DNA of 64,000 nt from OMII01 sp947467385 (GTDB taxonomy: Bacteria > Bdellovibrionota_C > UBA2361 > OMII01): contig JBIKLA010000003.1 in assembly GCA_044360075.1 (NCBI GenBank), forward strand, positions 62,001-126,000. Reading direction: 5' to 3'. The notes below the pieces were generated by a model. The model worked only from the letters and a program-made list of their open reading frames with translations. It did not search any database and was not told the DNA's origin. The translations under genes were made by a program, and so were the position numbers. Positions 51,360 to 60,369 of the stretch are shown in pieces. Every line of letters begins with the position of its first letter. The first letter of the stretch is position 1.

Positions 51360-51817
51360 TGACCGCGCGAAGCCACCAGGGCGGATTTACCTTCATTGAG
51401 GTGGTTATTGCGCTGGCGCTTTTCGCCGCAGGCGCGGCGCTGATCGTGGGGCTTGAGAGCTCGGCCATCAACCGAACGCTCCGGGACAGGAACGCCCAGC
51501 AGGCCATGCTCGCGGCCAGGCGCATTATGGCGCTCATAGAAACCGCCGGACCCAAGCTCGAAATCGGCGATCAGGAGGATCAGCCTGTCGACGAGATCCT
51601 TCAGACCCTTGGGGCACCGAACGTGCCGAGCGACGACGCCGAAAAGAGCTCTCCACTCGACGGGTTCCGGGCGTCGCTTCTCTTCAAGGACTGGGATCTT
51701 CCATTTGAAAATGTCCAGAACCCAGCAATGAAAAAGATCTCGCTGATCGTTTCCTGGGGCGACGCCCCCGGCGAACGGCTCTCGATCGACTATCTCTATC
51801 CCCTTCCTCCTCAGTAA
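51356..51817 (+). CDS. gspI: Type II secretion minor pseudopilin GspI
   Basis: 153 residues. Start MMTARSHQGG overlaps the gspH stop. Processing site GG/FTFIEVVIALALFAAG with cleavage after G10 and Glu +5. The mature part continues with the usual ARRIMALIE helix and ends with the KKISLIVSWGDAPGERLSID strand pair seen in GspI. Part of the minor-pseudopilin tip complex with GspH and GspJ. Confidence 0.86.
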   Translation: MMTARSHQGGFTFIEVVIALALFAAGAALIVGLESSAINRTLRDRNAQQAMLAARRIMALIETAGPKLEIGDQEDQPVDEILQTLGAPNVPSDDAEKSSPLDGFRASLLFKDWDLPFENVQNPAMKKISLIVSWGDAPGERLSIDYLYPLPPQ

Positions 51818-51830
51818 TCGAGCCATTACC

Positions 51831-52553
51831 ATGACCGACATCCGCCCGCTCCGCCAGCACCGCCTCACCCAACGCGGCATCACCGTTATTGAGGTGACGA
51901 TGGCACTGGCTATCCTGGTGGTCATGATGACGCTTAATTACAACGTCATCACCGGTGTCGTGCGCGCCAAAGCTGCGGTCGATGACCAGCGCGAAGGGAT
52001 GTTCATTGCGAACTCAGTGCTTACCCGTATTGCGCGAGAACTGCAGCTAGCAGTGAAGTCCGGCTCAATCATTCAATGCGACACTTCGGCGCCTCCTCAG
52101 CAAGCCAATCCGCCGGTGTTCCTTGGTGAGCAAAGCAGCGGCAATAAAGGCGGGCGGGCCGACACGCTAACATTTCTCGCACGAGAGGCGGGACAGTACA
52201 TGCCCGACGGCGGCACACACTCTGGCCTCGTGCAGATTACCTACCGCGTCGAGGCTGACCCGGAACAGAAGGACTCGAAGAATGCAGGCCTTCTCCTCGT
52301 TCGCGACGAGGTTCCGCACGGGAAGGACCAGAAGAAGGCGTGCGGAACCGCTATCCGATTTCCCATAACGAAGAACCTCGTCTCGCTTCAGTTCCAGTAC
52401 TTCGACAAGCGCAGCACTGAATGGCTCTCTGAGTGGACAGGGCCGAAGGCCTACACCCTGCCCTCTATTGTGCAGTTCACGCTGTCGCTCCAGAGCCCAG
52501 AGGGGGTAGTGCTGACGTACACGTCAGCGGTTGCGATTAGGGCCGGAAACTAG
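51831..52553 (+). CDS. gspJ: Type II secretion minor pseudopilin GspJ
   Basis: 240 residues. Processing site TQRG/ITVIEVTMALAILVV; +1 is Ile. The mature part contains the SVLTRIARELQLAV helix and the ADTLTFLAREAGQ and SLQFQYFDKRSTEWLSEW strand blocks characteristic of GspJ. It is the last gsp gene here: no gspK, gspL, gspM, gspN or prepilin peptidase follows. Convergent with the phosphopantetheinyl transferase gene, 18 bases apart with no obvious terminator. Confidence 0.88.
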   Translation: MTDIRPLRQHRLTQRGITVIEVTMALAILVVMMTLNYNVITGVVRAKAAVDDQREGMFIANSVLTRIARELQLAVKSGSIIQCDTSAPPQQANPPVFLGEQSSGNKGGRADTLTFLAREAGQYMPDGGTHSGLVQITYRVEADPEQKDSKNAGLLLVRDEVPHGKDQKKACGTAIRFPITKNLVSLQFQYFDKRSTEWLSEWTGPKAYTLPSIVQFTLSLQSPEGVVLTYTSAVAIRAGN

Positions 52554-52571
52554 CTAGCTCCGGACGCAAGC

Positions 52572-53303
52572 CTACGCAGGGTTAATCGGCAGCGGCTTTG
52601 AGAGCCAGGCGCCCGAGATGATGTGCCCATCAAACGCCGAGATGCCAACATCCATCTGGATGACGCCGCTTGAGAGCGCAGGAAGCCTCACGGATGCCGT
52701 AAAGCCAAGGCCGTTGCCTTTCGGCGTAAGGTGCGCAACGTCAAACGCAAACCAAACCCTGCGCAGCGGGTAAAGCGCCTTAAATACGCTCTCCTTGGCC
52801 GAGAACAGCCTTACTGCACGCTCGGTGCGAAGGGCCGGATCCGAACGCACCCAATCGAACTCATCGGGGTCGGCGAAGCGCGCGATAAGCTCGTCAGTAT
52901 AGCGCTCCTCAACCTGCTGGATATCCACGCCTACTGCCGGCACATCCTGCTGCCAGGCGGCAACCGCCACACCATATCCGCCGCTGTGGGATATCGAGCC
53001 CACTACTCCTACGGGCCACAGGGGCTCGCGGTGCTCTCCGCGCAGCACGGGCGACACAACCGGAAACCCGACCTGCTCAAGAGCCTTGCGCGCTGCAGCA
53101 CGCCCTAATGTGAAATCCTTGCGACGCTTGGGCGACACCGCCTCCCCTAGCGCCTGCTCCTCAAGCGGATGCAGGGTGAAGTTGGATGTCTCCTTCTCGG
53201 ACACGACAGCAAAGGCAACCATCGATGTAGTGAACGGAGATACAAGGGGCGCGCCATCGCACACCTCAAGCGGTTTCTTCAGGGTACCTTCAGTACTACT
53301 CAC
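52572..53303 (-). CDS. 4'-phosphopantetheinyl transferase (Sfp/EntD type)
   Basis: 243 residues. Transfers the phosphopantetheine arm from CoA to carrier proteins. Motifs are GSISHSGGYGVAVAA, VGVDIQQVE and FSAKESVFKALYP, the two latter holding the Mg-binding Asp and the WKEK-like active site. The size and spacing fit the EntD/Sfp-like monomeric group rather than AcpS. No polyketide or nonribosomal-peptide genes are in the window, so its carrier-protein partner lies elsewhere. It probably also modifies the fatty-acid ACP if no AcpS exists. Confidence 0.9.
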   Translation of the reverse strand: MSSTEGTLKKPLEVCDGAPLVSPFTTSMVAFAVVSEKETSNFTLHPLEEQALGEAVSPKRRKDFTLGRAAARKALEQVGFPVVSPVLRGEHREPLWPVGVVGSISHSGGYGVAVAAWQQDVPAVGVDIQQVEERYTDELIARFADPDEFDWVRSDPALRTERAVRLFSAKESVFKALYPLRRVWFAFDVAHLTPKGNGLGFTASVRLPALSSGVIQMDVGISAFDGHIISGAWLSKPLPINPA

Positions 53304-53524
53304 AATTCCTCATATCGGAAAAAAGCCCTAGGAATGCGCGGGAACCAAACTACGATAAGTTTACGTTTTTACTTCGAAACGCATCGGTTAAGCCTAGCAG
53401 AACTAGGTATCTAGAGCAAAAGGGGGAATCGCCACACGATTGCCCAGCCACCTGGAATAACAGAAGATTTCTACGTACTTTCTTTGTTAGTGGCGGCTAC
53501 CGTGGGGCCTTATACCCCCCTGCC

Positions 53525-54538
53525 CTAGCAAAGCTGGCTTCGCACCAGCTCCTTAATGCCGTCGGCAACCGAATAGGTGGGCTCGTATCCGAGCGCGCTC
53601 GTGGCAAGGGTGATGTCGGCCAGGGAGTGCCTTACGTCTCCGGCCCTAAAAGGCTCAAACCGCAGCTCCGGGAGCTCCGAGGGCGCGATGCCTTGGGCAC
53701 TCGCTACTGCATCGCGCAACAGCCCGTGCAGCTCAATGAGCGAGGTCGTCGCCCCGCAGCCAATATTGACGACGCCGTTGATAACCCCCTCCGTCGGTGC
53801 CACTGATGCTGCCAGGAGGTTGGCCTGCACGACGTTGGCAACGTAGCAGAAATCGCGCGACGTCGTGCCGTCTCCAAAGATGACCGCACCCTGCCGGTTG
53901 GAGAGAGCCGCAAGCCACCTGGGAATCACGGCTGCGTAAGGGCCCTCCGGATCCTGGCGCGCCCCAAAAACGTTGAAGTAGCGCAAGCCCACGGTTTCCA
54001 TCCCGTACGTGCGGCCATACACCTGCGCATAAAGCTCATTCGTGCGCTTGGTTACAGCGTATGGAGAGAGGCAGTTGCCGAGGGTGCCCTCGCTCTTCTG
54101 GCCCCCGTCCGTGTCGCCGTACACCGAGCTGGACGAAGCATAAATGAAGCGCCTGACTTTTGCGGCGCGCGCCGCCTCCAGCATGTGCACAAAACCGTCC
54201 ACGTTGACCTGGTGCGAGGTCAGGGGATCCGCAATTGACCGCGGCACCGATCCGAGCGCTGCTTGGTGCAGCACGACATCCGGCACATGCTTCGTGACGA
54301 GCGTTACGAGGCCCTCCCTGTCGCGAATGTCCTGCTCGAAGAAGGTCAGGAGCGCGGCTTTCTCGGGAGATACGGCACTTCTCACTGCCTCAAGGTTCTC
54401 GCGCTTGCCAGTTGAAAAATTATCGATGGCAATAACGCGCTGCTCAAGGTCAAGCAACCGCTCAACCAGGTGTGACCCGATAAATCCGGCAGCTCCGGTG
54501 ACGAGCCACGTGCGCTGGGGAACCCTCTGCATCGGCAT
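53525..54538 (-). CDS. NAD-dependent nucleotide-sugar 4-epimerase (WbpP/GalE type)
   Basis: 337 residues from ATG at 54538, which has GGAG nine bases upstream inside the preceding gene; an ATG five codons earlier is possible. Short-chain dehydrogenase fold: TGAAGFIGSHLVERLL (NAD), YASSSSVYG, SPYAVTKRTNELYA (catalytic Tyr and Lys), RYFNVFGARQDPEGPYAAVI and DGTTSRDFCYVANVVQANLL. The last block, together with the N-terminal DNFSTGKRENL segment, is closest to UDP-GlcNAc/GalNAc 4-epimerases such as WbpP. Operon with the dehydrogenase upstream. Confidence 0.9.
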   Translation of the reverse strand: MPMQRVPQRTWLVTGAAGFIGSHLVERLLDLEQRVIAIDNFSTGKRENLEAVRSAVSPEKAALLTFFEQDIRDREGLVTLVTKHVPDVVLHQAALGSVPRSIADPLTSHQVNVDGFVHMLEAARAAKVRRFIYASSSSVYGDTDGGQKSEGTLGNCLSPYAVTKRTNELYAQVYGRTYGMETVGLRYFNVFGARQDPEGPYAAVIPRWLAALSNRQGAVIFGDGTTSRDFCYVANVVQANLLAASVAPTEGVINGVVNIGCGATTSLIELHGLLRDAVASAQGIAPSELPELRFEPFRAGDVRHSLADITLATSALGYEPTYSVADGIKELVRSQLC

Positions 54539-54540
54539 CG

Positions 54541-55830
54541 CTAGAGGCTCCAATACCGAACATGCTCCGGCAAAAGCTCATGGCTGACAAGCGATTTTAT
54601 GTCAACCAGAACGCCGCCAGGCTCAATCAGGCTCGCCAGCTCCGCCGCCGGCTTCCCGCGAAGCTCGTCGTGCCCTACCGCCATGATCAGCCCCTGAACA
54701 CCTTTCAATTCGCTCCACGGCCGAAGCGGCAACCCATACTCCTCCTCAAATCCGTCACCGTCCGCAAGGGGATCGTAGAGGGTAGGCTCGATGCCGAACT
54801 CGCTCAGCTCGCGCGCGATGTCCGGAACGCGGCTGTTGCGGATGTCAGTGACGTTCTCCTTGAAGGTAACCCCCGCGATACCGACGCGCGCGCCCTTGAG
54901 CGGGATCCCGGCGTTAATCATGAGCTTCACCGTTCTCTGGGCAACAAACTTCCCCATCCCGTCGTTAATGCGGCGCCCCGCCAGGATTACCTGCGGCTGG
55001 TATCCAAGCTGCTGGGCTTTCGCCGTCAGGTAGTATGGGTCAACGCCGATGCAGTGCCCGCCGACAAGCCCAGGCGAGAACGGTAAGAAGTTCCATTTTG
55101 TCCCGGCAGCGTCGAGCACGTCCTTAGTGCGAATGCCCATGTGGTCGAATATCACGGCAAGCTCGTTCATGAGGGCGATATTGAGGTCCCGCTGGGTGTT
55201 CTCGATGACCTTCGCCGCCTCAGCTACCCGAATGGAGGGCGCCCAATGAAGCCCAGCCCTCACAACGGCCCCGTATACTTTGGCCATACGCACAGTGGTT
55301 GCCTGATCTTCTCCGGCAACGACCTTCACGATGCGTTCAAGGGTGTGCTCTTTGTCTCCCGGATTGATGCGCTCCGGAGAATATCCAAGAAAGAAGTCCC
55401 TGCCCCGAGTCAGGCCCGACTCGCGCTCAAGCACCGGTCCGCACACCTCCTCGGTAACTCCCGGATAGACCGTTGACTCATACACCACAACCGCGCCGCG
55501 CTTAAGGTTTCTGCCCACGGTTGAGCTCGCGCTCACAAGCGCGCTAAGGTCCGGATGGCGGTTCTCGTCGATCGGCGTCGGGACGGCGACAATAACGACA
55601 TCGCACTCGGCGAGTCGGCTGCCATCAGCAGTAAAGGTGACGGTAGAGACGCGTATCTCTCCCTCAAGCCCTTCGCCAGTAGGATCCTGCCCGGCCAGTA
55701 GCTGGTTTATGCGCCCCTGGCTGATGTCGAAACCCACCGTTTCGGGGAATGCCCGGCCCATGGCCAGCGCGACCGGAAGGCCCACGTACCCCAGCCCAAC
55801 AACGCCCACTCTTTCGCGACTCTCTTGCAT
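54541..55830 (-). CDS. UDP-sugar 6-dehydrogenase (TviB/WbpO type)
   Basis: 429 residues from MQESRERV, chosen for its AGGG site; an earlier start would add 22 unrelated residues. Oxidises the C6 of a UDP-HexNAc to the uronic acid with two NAD. Motifs are VGLGYVGLPVALAMG, VPTPIDENRHPDL, ESTVYPGVTEE, YSPERINPGDKEH, the FLPFSPGLVGGHCIGVDPYY catalytic-Cys block and the FKENVTDIRNSRV C-terminus. Paired with the epimerase this is the two-step route to UDP-GalNAcA/GlcNAcA for a capsule or O-antigen. Operon order is dehydrogenase then epimerase. Confidence 0.92.
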   Translation of the reverse strand: MQESRERVGVVGLGYVGLPVALAMGRAFPETVGFDISQGRINQLLAGQDPTGEGLEGEIRVSTVTFTADGSRLAECDVVIVAVPTPIDENRHPDLSALVSASSTVGRNLKRGAVVVYESTVYPGVTEEVCGPVLERESGLTRGRDFFLGYSPERINPGDKEHTLERIVKVVAGEDQATTVRMAKVYGAVVRAGLHWAPSIRVAEAAKVIENTQRDLNIALMNELAVIFDHMGIRTKDVLDAAGTKWNFLPFSPGLVGGHCIGVDPYYLTAKAQQLGYQPQVILAGRRINDGMGKFVAQRTVKLMINAGIPLKGARVGIAGVTFKENVTDIRNSRVPDIARELSEFGIEPTLYDPLADGDGFEEEYGLPLRPWSELKGVQGLIMAVGHDELRGKPAAELASLIEPGGVLVDIKSLVSHELLPEHVRYWSL

Positions 55831-56041
55831 TGACCCTGCCCTAAAGCATACTCGCCAGGTGACCATGGCGACTGGCCCAACGAAACATGCACTCAAATCA
55901 TGCCGTTAAAGCCGCAGCTTACATACACTGGCCGAAGCCGCTATCGGCATGTCCAAGACCATGCTCGTGGCATCGGCAGGGAAGCGGATGCCGTGTACCA
56001 TTTGACCAAAGATCCATGTACCATCGCCGCAGGAGAACGCC

Positions 56042-57145
56042 GTGAATCAGCATCGCTCGGGCTGGGCCCTCGAAATTGGCTCGATCGCCTCTATAGGCAT
56101 AAGGGTCCACGTCACATTCATTATCCTTTTGGTGTGGCTCGTCTTCGCCTCCGAGTCGGCGGAGCCAATTCAGGAGGGGCTGTTCCTGACGGCCCTTTTT
56201 GGGTGCGTGCTTATGCATGAGCTGGGGCACAGTCTCGTGGCAAAGGTGTTCGGCATCCAGACGCGCGACATCACCCTCTACCCGTTCGGCGGCATCGCCT
56301 CAATCCTGCAGCAGCCTGGCCCGCGCGCCGAGCTTGTAATCGCCCTGGCCGGACCCCTCGTGAACGTGCTCATCGCACTCGGGCTCTATCCGTTCCTTGA
56401 CCCTTCGCTCTTTGCGCCCCCGAAGGGCTTCGTGCCCGGCTTTAAAGAGAAGCTCTTTGTGGCCAACGTATCACTGGCGATGTTCAACATGCTTCCGGCC
56501 CTTCCGATGGATGGCGGGCGCGTACTGCGTGCTCTCCTCGGGATCTTTCGGGCCAAGCGCGCAACCATCATCGCGGCCCGGATCAGCAAGGCACTCTGCA
56601 TCGCGATGGGCCTAGCGGCCCTCTACTTCCAGCAGCCCATGCTGCTCGTTATCGCCTTTATCATCTTTATTGGCGCAGTTCAGGAGCACGTGCGGGCTGA
56701 GAGCCGCACGGTGGCGGTCGCGTTCACGGCTGGCGAAGCGATGATCCCGCGCGCGCGCCTTGAGTCGATCCCCCACGGAACGACCATCTCAAAGGCGCTA
56801 CGTATCGCGCTCACTTCACTCCAGCCCCTCTATCCGGTGACCGTCGGCGATCAGATTACTGGGGTCGTGTTTCGCGAGGATATCCTTGAGCATGCGGCGA
56901 CTCAGCCTGACGAGTATATCTCGGCGATTCTGACCCGCTCAATTCCCCACGTGGAACTCAGCTCGCGCCTCTCAGACGCCATCGCAGTGCTTGAAGAGAC
57001 CCAGAGCCACGTGGTGCTCGTGATGCAGGATGGGCTCTGCGCTGGCTTGCTCGTGTACGACAGGGTTGCGGACTTCCTTCTCATGAATGGAATCCGCGAC
57101 TCGCTCCCCAAGGATGATGACGCAGAATGGTCGACGCCGCTGTAG
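56042..57145 (+). CDS. M50 site-2-type intramembrane metalloprotease with CBS-like C-terminus
   Basis: 367 residues. Hydrophobic N-terminal half (about 15-220) with the zinc site FGCVLMHELGHSLVAKVFG and the third ligand in FNMLPALPMDGGRVLRALLG. The C-terminal 130 residues fit a pair of degenerate CBS domains (AGEAMIPRARLESIPHGTTI, LYPVTVGDQITGVVFREDI, VELSSRLSDAIAVLEETQSH). This is the S2P/SpoIVFB-CBS subgroup, in which the CBS part senses adenine nucleotides. GTG start with AGGAG eight bases upstream. Two TGTACCAT direct repeats lie ahead of it. The acyltransferase start overlaps its 3' end. Confidence 0.88.
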   Translation: MNQHRSGWALEIGSIASIGIRVHVTFIILLVWLVFASESAEPIQEGLFLTALFGCVLMHELGHSLVAKVFGIQTRDITLYPFGGIASILQQPGPRAELVIALAGPLVNVLIALGLYPFLDPSLFAPPKGFVPGFKEKLFVANVSLAMFNMLPALPMDGGRVLRALLGIFRAKRATIIAARISKALCIAMGLAALYFQQPMLLVIAFIIFIGAVQEHVRAESRTVAVAFTAGEAMIPRARLESIPHGTTISKALRIALTSLQPLYPVTVGDQITGVVFREDILEHAATQPDEYISAILTRSIPHVELSSRLSDAIAVLEETQSHVVLVMQDGLCAGLLVYDRVADFLLMNGIRDSLPKDDDAEWSTPL

Positions 57146-58095
57146 AACACGATCCATCACGAAGCGCCCCCTCCGGCGAAGCTGCAGCCGGACATTCGTG
57201 GGGCGGCGCCCTCATGCTGCTCTTGACGCGGCTCGTTCGCGTACTGCCCTTCATGACCAGGAGCTGGCTCGGTTATCTTCTCGGCTTTATCGGGGGGCTC
57301 TTTCCTTCGCGCGAGGCCCGCATCGCAAAACTTCAGCTCCGCGCATTTTTCGGACCGACGCCCCCGTTCCTCGTGGCTCGGGTCTTCGCCAACGCCGGCC
57401 GCACCATGCTTGAAAGCCTACAGCTCGCCCCATTCCTTGCTAAGGCGGATCGGCGCGTGTCTGCCCCCAACTGGGACGAGGTACAGCGCTGGATCGCTGA
57501 CGACCGACCCCTCATCGCGCTCACGGGCCACACCGGCAACTGGGATCTCCTCGCTGCGTACACGATCCACCGCGGCATCCCCCTAACGACGGTCGGGCGC
57601 GAGGCCCAAAACCCCACAGCCCAGCAGATCCTGCGCTCGATGCGCGAAAACTATGGCATTGAGACGATCTGGCGGTCGGACCGCGGCGGAGTGAAACGGC
57701 TCCTTGAGTGCATGCGGGATCGGCGCACGGTAGCGGCGCTGATCGACCAGGACACGCGAGTAGACAGCGTCTTCGTGCCGTTCTTCGGGCATCCGGTGAA
57801 GACCCCTTCGGCCCTGATCGTTTTGGGACAGAAGGCCCAAGCACGCTTCGTCTCGGCCTTCATGTTCCGCACCGGCCCTTTTCGCTTCCAAACATTTATT
57901 CAGGAGCTTCCGAGCTCAGGGTCAGTCGAGGATATTTTGGCCGCATACAACCGCAATCTTGAGGACCTGCTGCGACGATTTCCCAGCCAGTGGGTGTGGT
58001 TTCATAAGCGCTGGCGATCTCGGCCAGACGGGGAGACCATGGGGTCAAGGCGCTACCTCCAGTGGCTTAAGGGCCTACCCCCGCGTGGTGCCTAG
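57127..58095 (+). CDS. LpxL-family lauroyl/lysophospholipid acyltransferase
   Basis: 322 residues. Membrane-bound acyltransferase related to lipid A late acyltransferases. One hydrophobic N-terminal segment (about 28-60), the catalytic His-Asp motif in ALTGHTGNWDLLA (HX4D), a substrate patch GREAQNP and a second block LIDQDTRVDSVFVPFFGHPV are visible. It overlaps the M50 gene by 19 bases, so the two are probably one transcription unit. Lipid A assembly (LpxL/LpxM-like) is the likeliest role; acylation of another lipid is not excluded. Confidence 0.85.
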   Translation: MVDAAVEHDPSRSAPSGEAAAGHSWGGALMLLLTRLVRVLPFMTRSWLGYLLGFIGGLFPSREARIAKLQLRAFFGPTPPFLVARVFANAGRTMLESLQLAPFLAKADRRVSAPNWDEVQRWIADDRPLIALTGHTGNWDLLAAYTIHRGIPLTTVGREAQNPTAQQILRSMRENYGIETIWRSDRGGVKRLLECMRDRRTVAALIDQDTRVDSVFVPFFGHPVKTPSALIVLGQKAQARFVSAFMFRTGPFRFQTFIQELPSSGSVEDILAAYNRNLEDLLRRFPSQWVWFHKRWRSRPDGETMGSRRYLQWLKGLPPRGA

Positions 58096-58204
58096 CTCCG
58101 CCAGCGGGCGCAGATCAGCCACTTATCCGCCGGGCGAAACAGTTGAGCGCACGCCCCCCGAACGTGGTACCCTTACCTTCTGGGGTGCATGAGGGAAATA
58201 GTCA

Positions 58205-60361
58205 GTGGTTTCATCGAAAGTAAAGCGAAAGAGAAGGGTTGCGCGGCGCCAGACTGAGCCGCCACAGCCGACGAGTCTCTCAGATGAGTTCTTCAACCGA
58301 GAGCTCAGTTGGCTTGAGTTCAACCGCCGGGTTCTGGCGCAGGCGCAATCGCCCGCTGTTCCGCTTCTTGAGCGGATGAGGTTTCTCACAATCTTCACTT
58401 CAAACCTCGATGAGTTTTTTATGAGCCGCGTCGGTGCGCTCCAGCACCGCCTAGACGTGTCGCACTCCCGCTCCCCATGGGGTGTGAGCTTCGAGCAGCA
58501 GCTCATTAACATCCGCAGCTCCGTCACGGAGCTGTGTGCCTCGCAAGACCAACTGCTCAAGGAGCACCTCTATCCTGCCCTGCGCGGCAACGGAGTGCAC
58601 CTCCTCTCGTGGCAGGAGCTCACTGATCAGGAGCGAGAGATTGCGAGCGCGAAGTTCCATAACTCGATCTTTCCCGTTCTTACTCCCCTGGCTTTTGACC
58701 CCGGGCATCCCTTCCCCTTCATCTCAAACCTCTCGCTCTCGCTCGGCGTACTCCTCAAGCAGCCCGACCACGACGAGGCGCTCTTTGCGCGCGTCAAGGT
58801 GCCCAACGTGCTGCCCCAGTTTGTGAGGCTTGAGAGCGGCGAGTTCCCCGACTGTGTGCGCGGGATAAGCCTGGCGAGCCTCATCCGCCACAACCTACAC
58901 GAGCTCTTTCCGGGCATGCAGGTCCAGGCCGTGATCCCTTTCCGTATCACGCGTAACGCGGAGATCGAGGTTGACGCTGAGGAGGGCGAGGACATCGTCG
59001 AGTCGATCTCAGAGGGGCTTAAGGAGCGCAAATTCGCCTCGGTCGTGCGGCTGGAAACCGGTCCTAACCCGGACCCAGCGCTCCTGCAGTGCCTAATGGA
59101 CGAGATCGGAGTCTCGGAGCGGGACACCTACACGTCGGCGTCGGCCATGGAGCAGCTCGTCCTGCGCGAGGTCTGCGACCTCCCTATTCCGCACCTGAAG
59201 TTCGAGCCGTGGGCTCCAATTGCTCCGACCCAGCTCGCCGACGAGGAGACCAACATTTTTACCGTCATGCGCTCCTCGGAGATCCTCGTGCATCACCCGT
59301 ACGAATCATTCACCGGCAGCGTGGAGCGGTTCCTGCGCACGGCGGTTGACGATCCGCGGGTCCTCTCAATTAAGATGACCCTCTACCGCCTGGGAGACCA
59401 TAGCGCACTGATCCCGCTGCTCATGCGCGCCGCAGAGCAAGAGAAGCAGGTTGCAGTACTCGTGGAGGTTAAGGCGAGCCTCGATGAGGCACGCAACATC
59501 CGCCATGCGCAGATGCTCGAAGACGCGGGTGTGCACGTTGTGTACGGCGTCATGGGGCTTAAGACCCATGCCAAAGTAATTCTGGTTGCTCGCAGGGAAC
59601 ACGATGCCATTCGCTGCTATGCGCACGTTGGGACGGGCAACTACAACAGCACCACCGCCCGGCTGTACACCGATCTGGGGCTCTTCACCTGCGACAAGGA
59701 CACCTGTGATGATCTGGTTGAGCTCTTCCATTACCTGACCGGGCGCTCGCTGAAGCGTGACTACTCCCGCATCCTTGCGGCGCCGGTGGGGTTCAGGGAA
59801 GCACTCCTTGAGTCGATCGAGCACGAGGTGCGGCTGCACAAGAAGGGGCTGCCTGCGCACATCATCATTAAGGCCAACAGCCTTGAGGACGCCAGTGTGT
59901 GTCGCTCGCTCCTGAAGGCCGCTCAGGCGGGCGTCACGGTTGACCTCATCATTCGCGGCCTGTGCTGCCTTAAGCCCATAGCCGCCGGCGGCAAGATTGT
60001 GCCGCGCGTAGTGTCCATCATCGGCAGGTTCCTTGAGCATGCGCGCGTGCTCTACTTCAGGAACGGCGCAGAGGATCCGATCGACGGCTCGATGTTTATC
60101 GGATCAGCCGATCCGATGTACCGCAACCTCCACCGCCGCGTTGAGGTCGCGGCGCCGCTACTTGACCGGATCTCGCGTGAGCGCTGCTGGGAGCTCCTGC
60201 AGGCCCAGCTTAACGACCGGGCCGCAAGCTGGGAGCTCGGCCCTGACGGAAGGTACTCGCAGCAGCCGACCGACTCGGCCTCCATCACGATGGAGTCACA
60301 GCAACTTCTCATGAAATCCGCACGGGACCGGACACGCACACCCGCTCATACACACTCGTGA
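58205..60361 (+). CDS. ppk: Polyphosphate kinase 1
   Basis: 718 residues, full length. Reversibly makes inorganic polyphosphate from ATP. N-terminal domain begins FNRELSWLEFNRRVLAQAQ; the PLD-like catalytic domains hold the autophosphorylated His in VYGVMGLKTHAKVILVARR and the RYAHVGTGNYNS-like CYAHVGTGNYNSTTARLYTD block; a second His site is in RVLYFRNGAED...MFIGSADPMYRN. GTG start with GAGGG upstream. Tail-to-tail with ppx, eight bases apart. Polyphosphate also fits the presence of a very basic lysine-rich protein in this genome. Confidence 0.95.
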   Translation: MVSSKVKRKRRVARRQTEPPQPTSLSDEFFNRELSWLEFNRRVLAQAQSPAVPLLERMRFLTIFTSNLDEFFMSRVGALQHRLDVSHSRSPWGVSFEQQLINIRSSVTELCASQDQLLKEHLYPALRGNGVHLLSWQELTDQEREIASAKFHNSIFPVLTPLAFDPGHPFPFISNLSLSLGVLLKQPDHDEALFARVKVPNVLPQFVRLESGEFPDCVRGISLASLIRHNLHELFPGMQVQAVIPFRITRNAEIEVDAEEGEDIVESISEGLKERKFASVVRLETGPNPDPALLQCLMDEIGVSERDTYTSASAMEQLVLREVCDLPIPHLKFEPWAPIAPTQLADEETNIFTVMRSSEILVHHPYESFTGSVERFLRTAVDDPRVLSIKMTLYRLGDHSALIPLLMRAAEQEKQVAVLVEVKASLDEARNIRHAQMLEDAGVHVVYGVMGLKTHAKVILVARREHDAIRCYAHVGTGNYNSTTARLYTDLGLFTCDKDTCDDLVELFHYLTGRSLKRDYSRILAAPVGFREALLESIEHEVRLHKKGLPAHIIIKANSLEDASVCRSLLKAAQAGVTVDLIIRGLCCLKPIAAGGKIVPRVVSIIGRFLEHARVLYFRNGAEDPIDGSMFIGSADPMYRNLHRRVEVAAPLLDRISRERCWELLQAQLNDRAASWELGPDGRYSQQPTDSASITMESQQLLMKSARDRTRTPAHTHS

Positions 60362-60369
60362 GCAAATCT

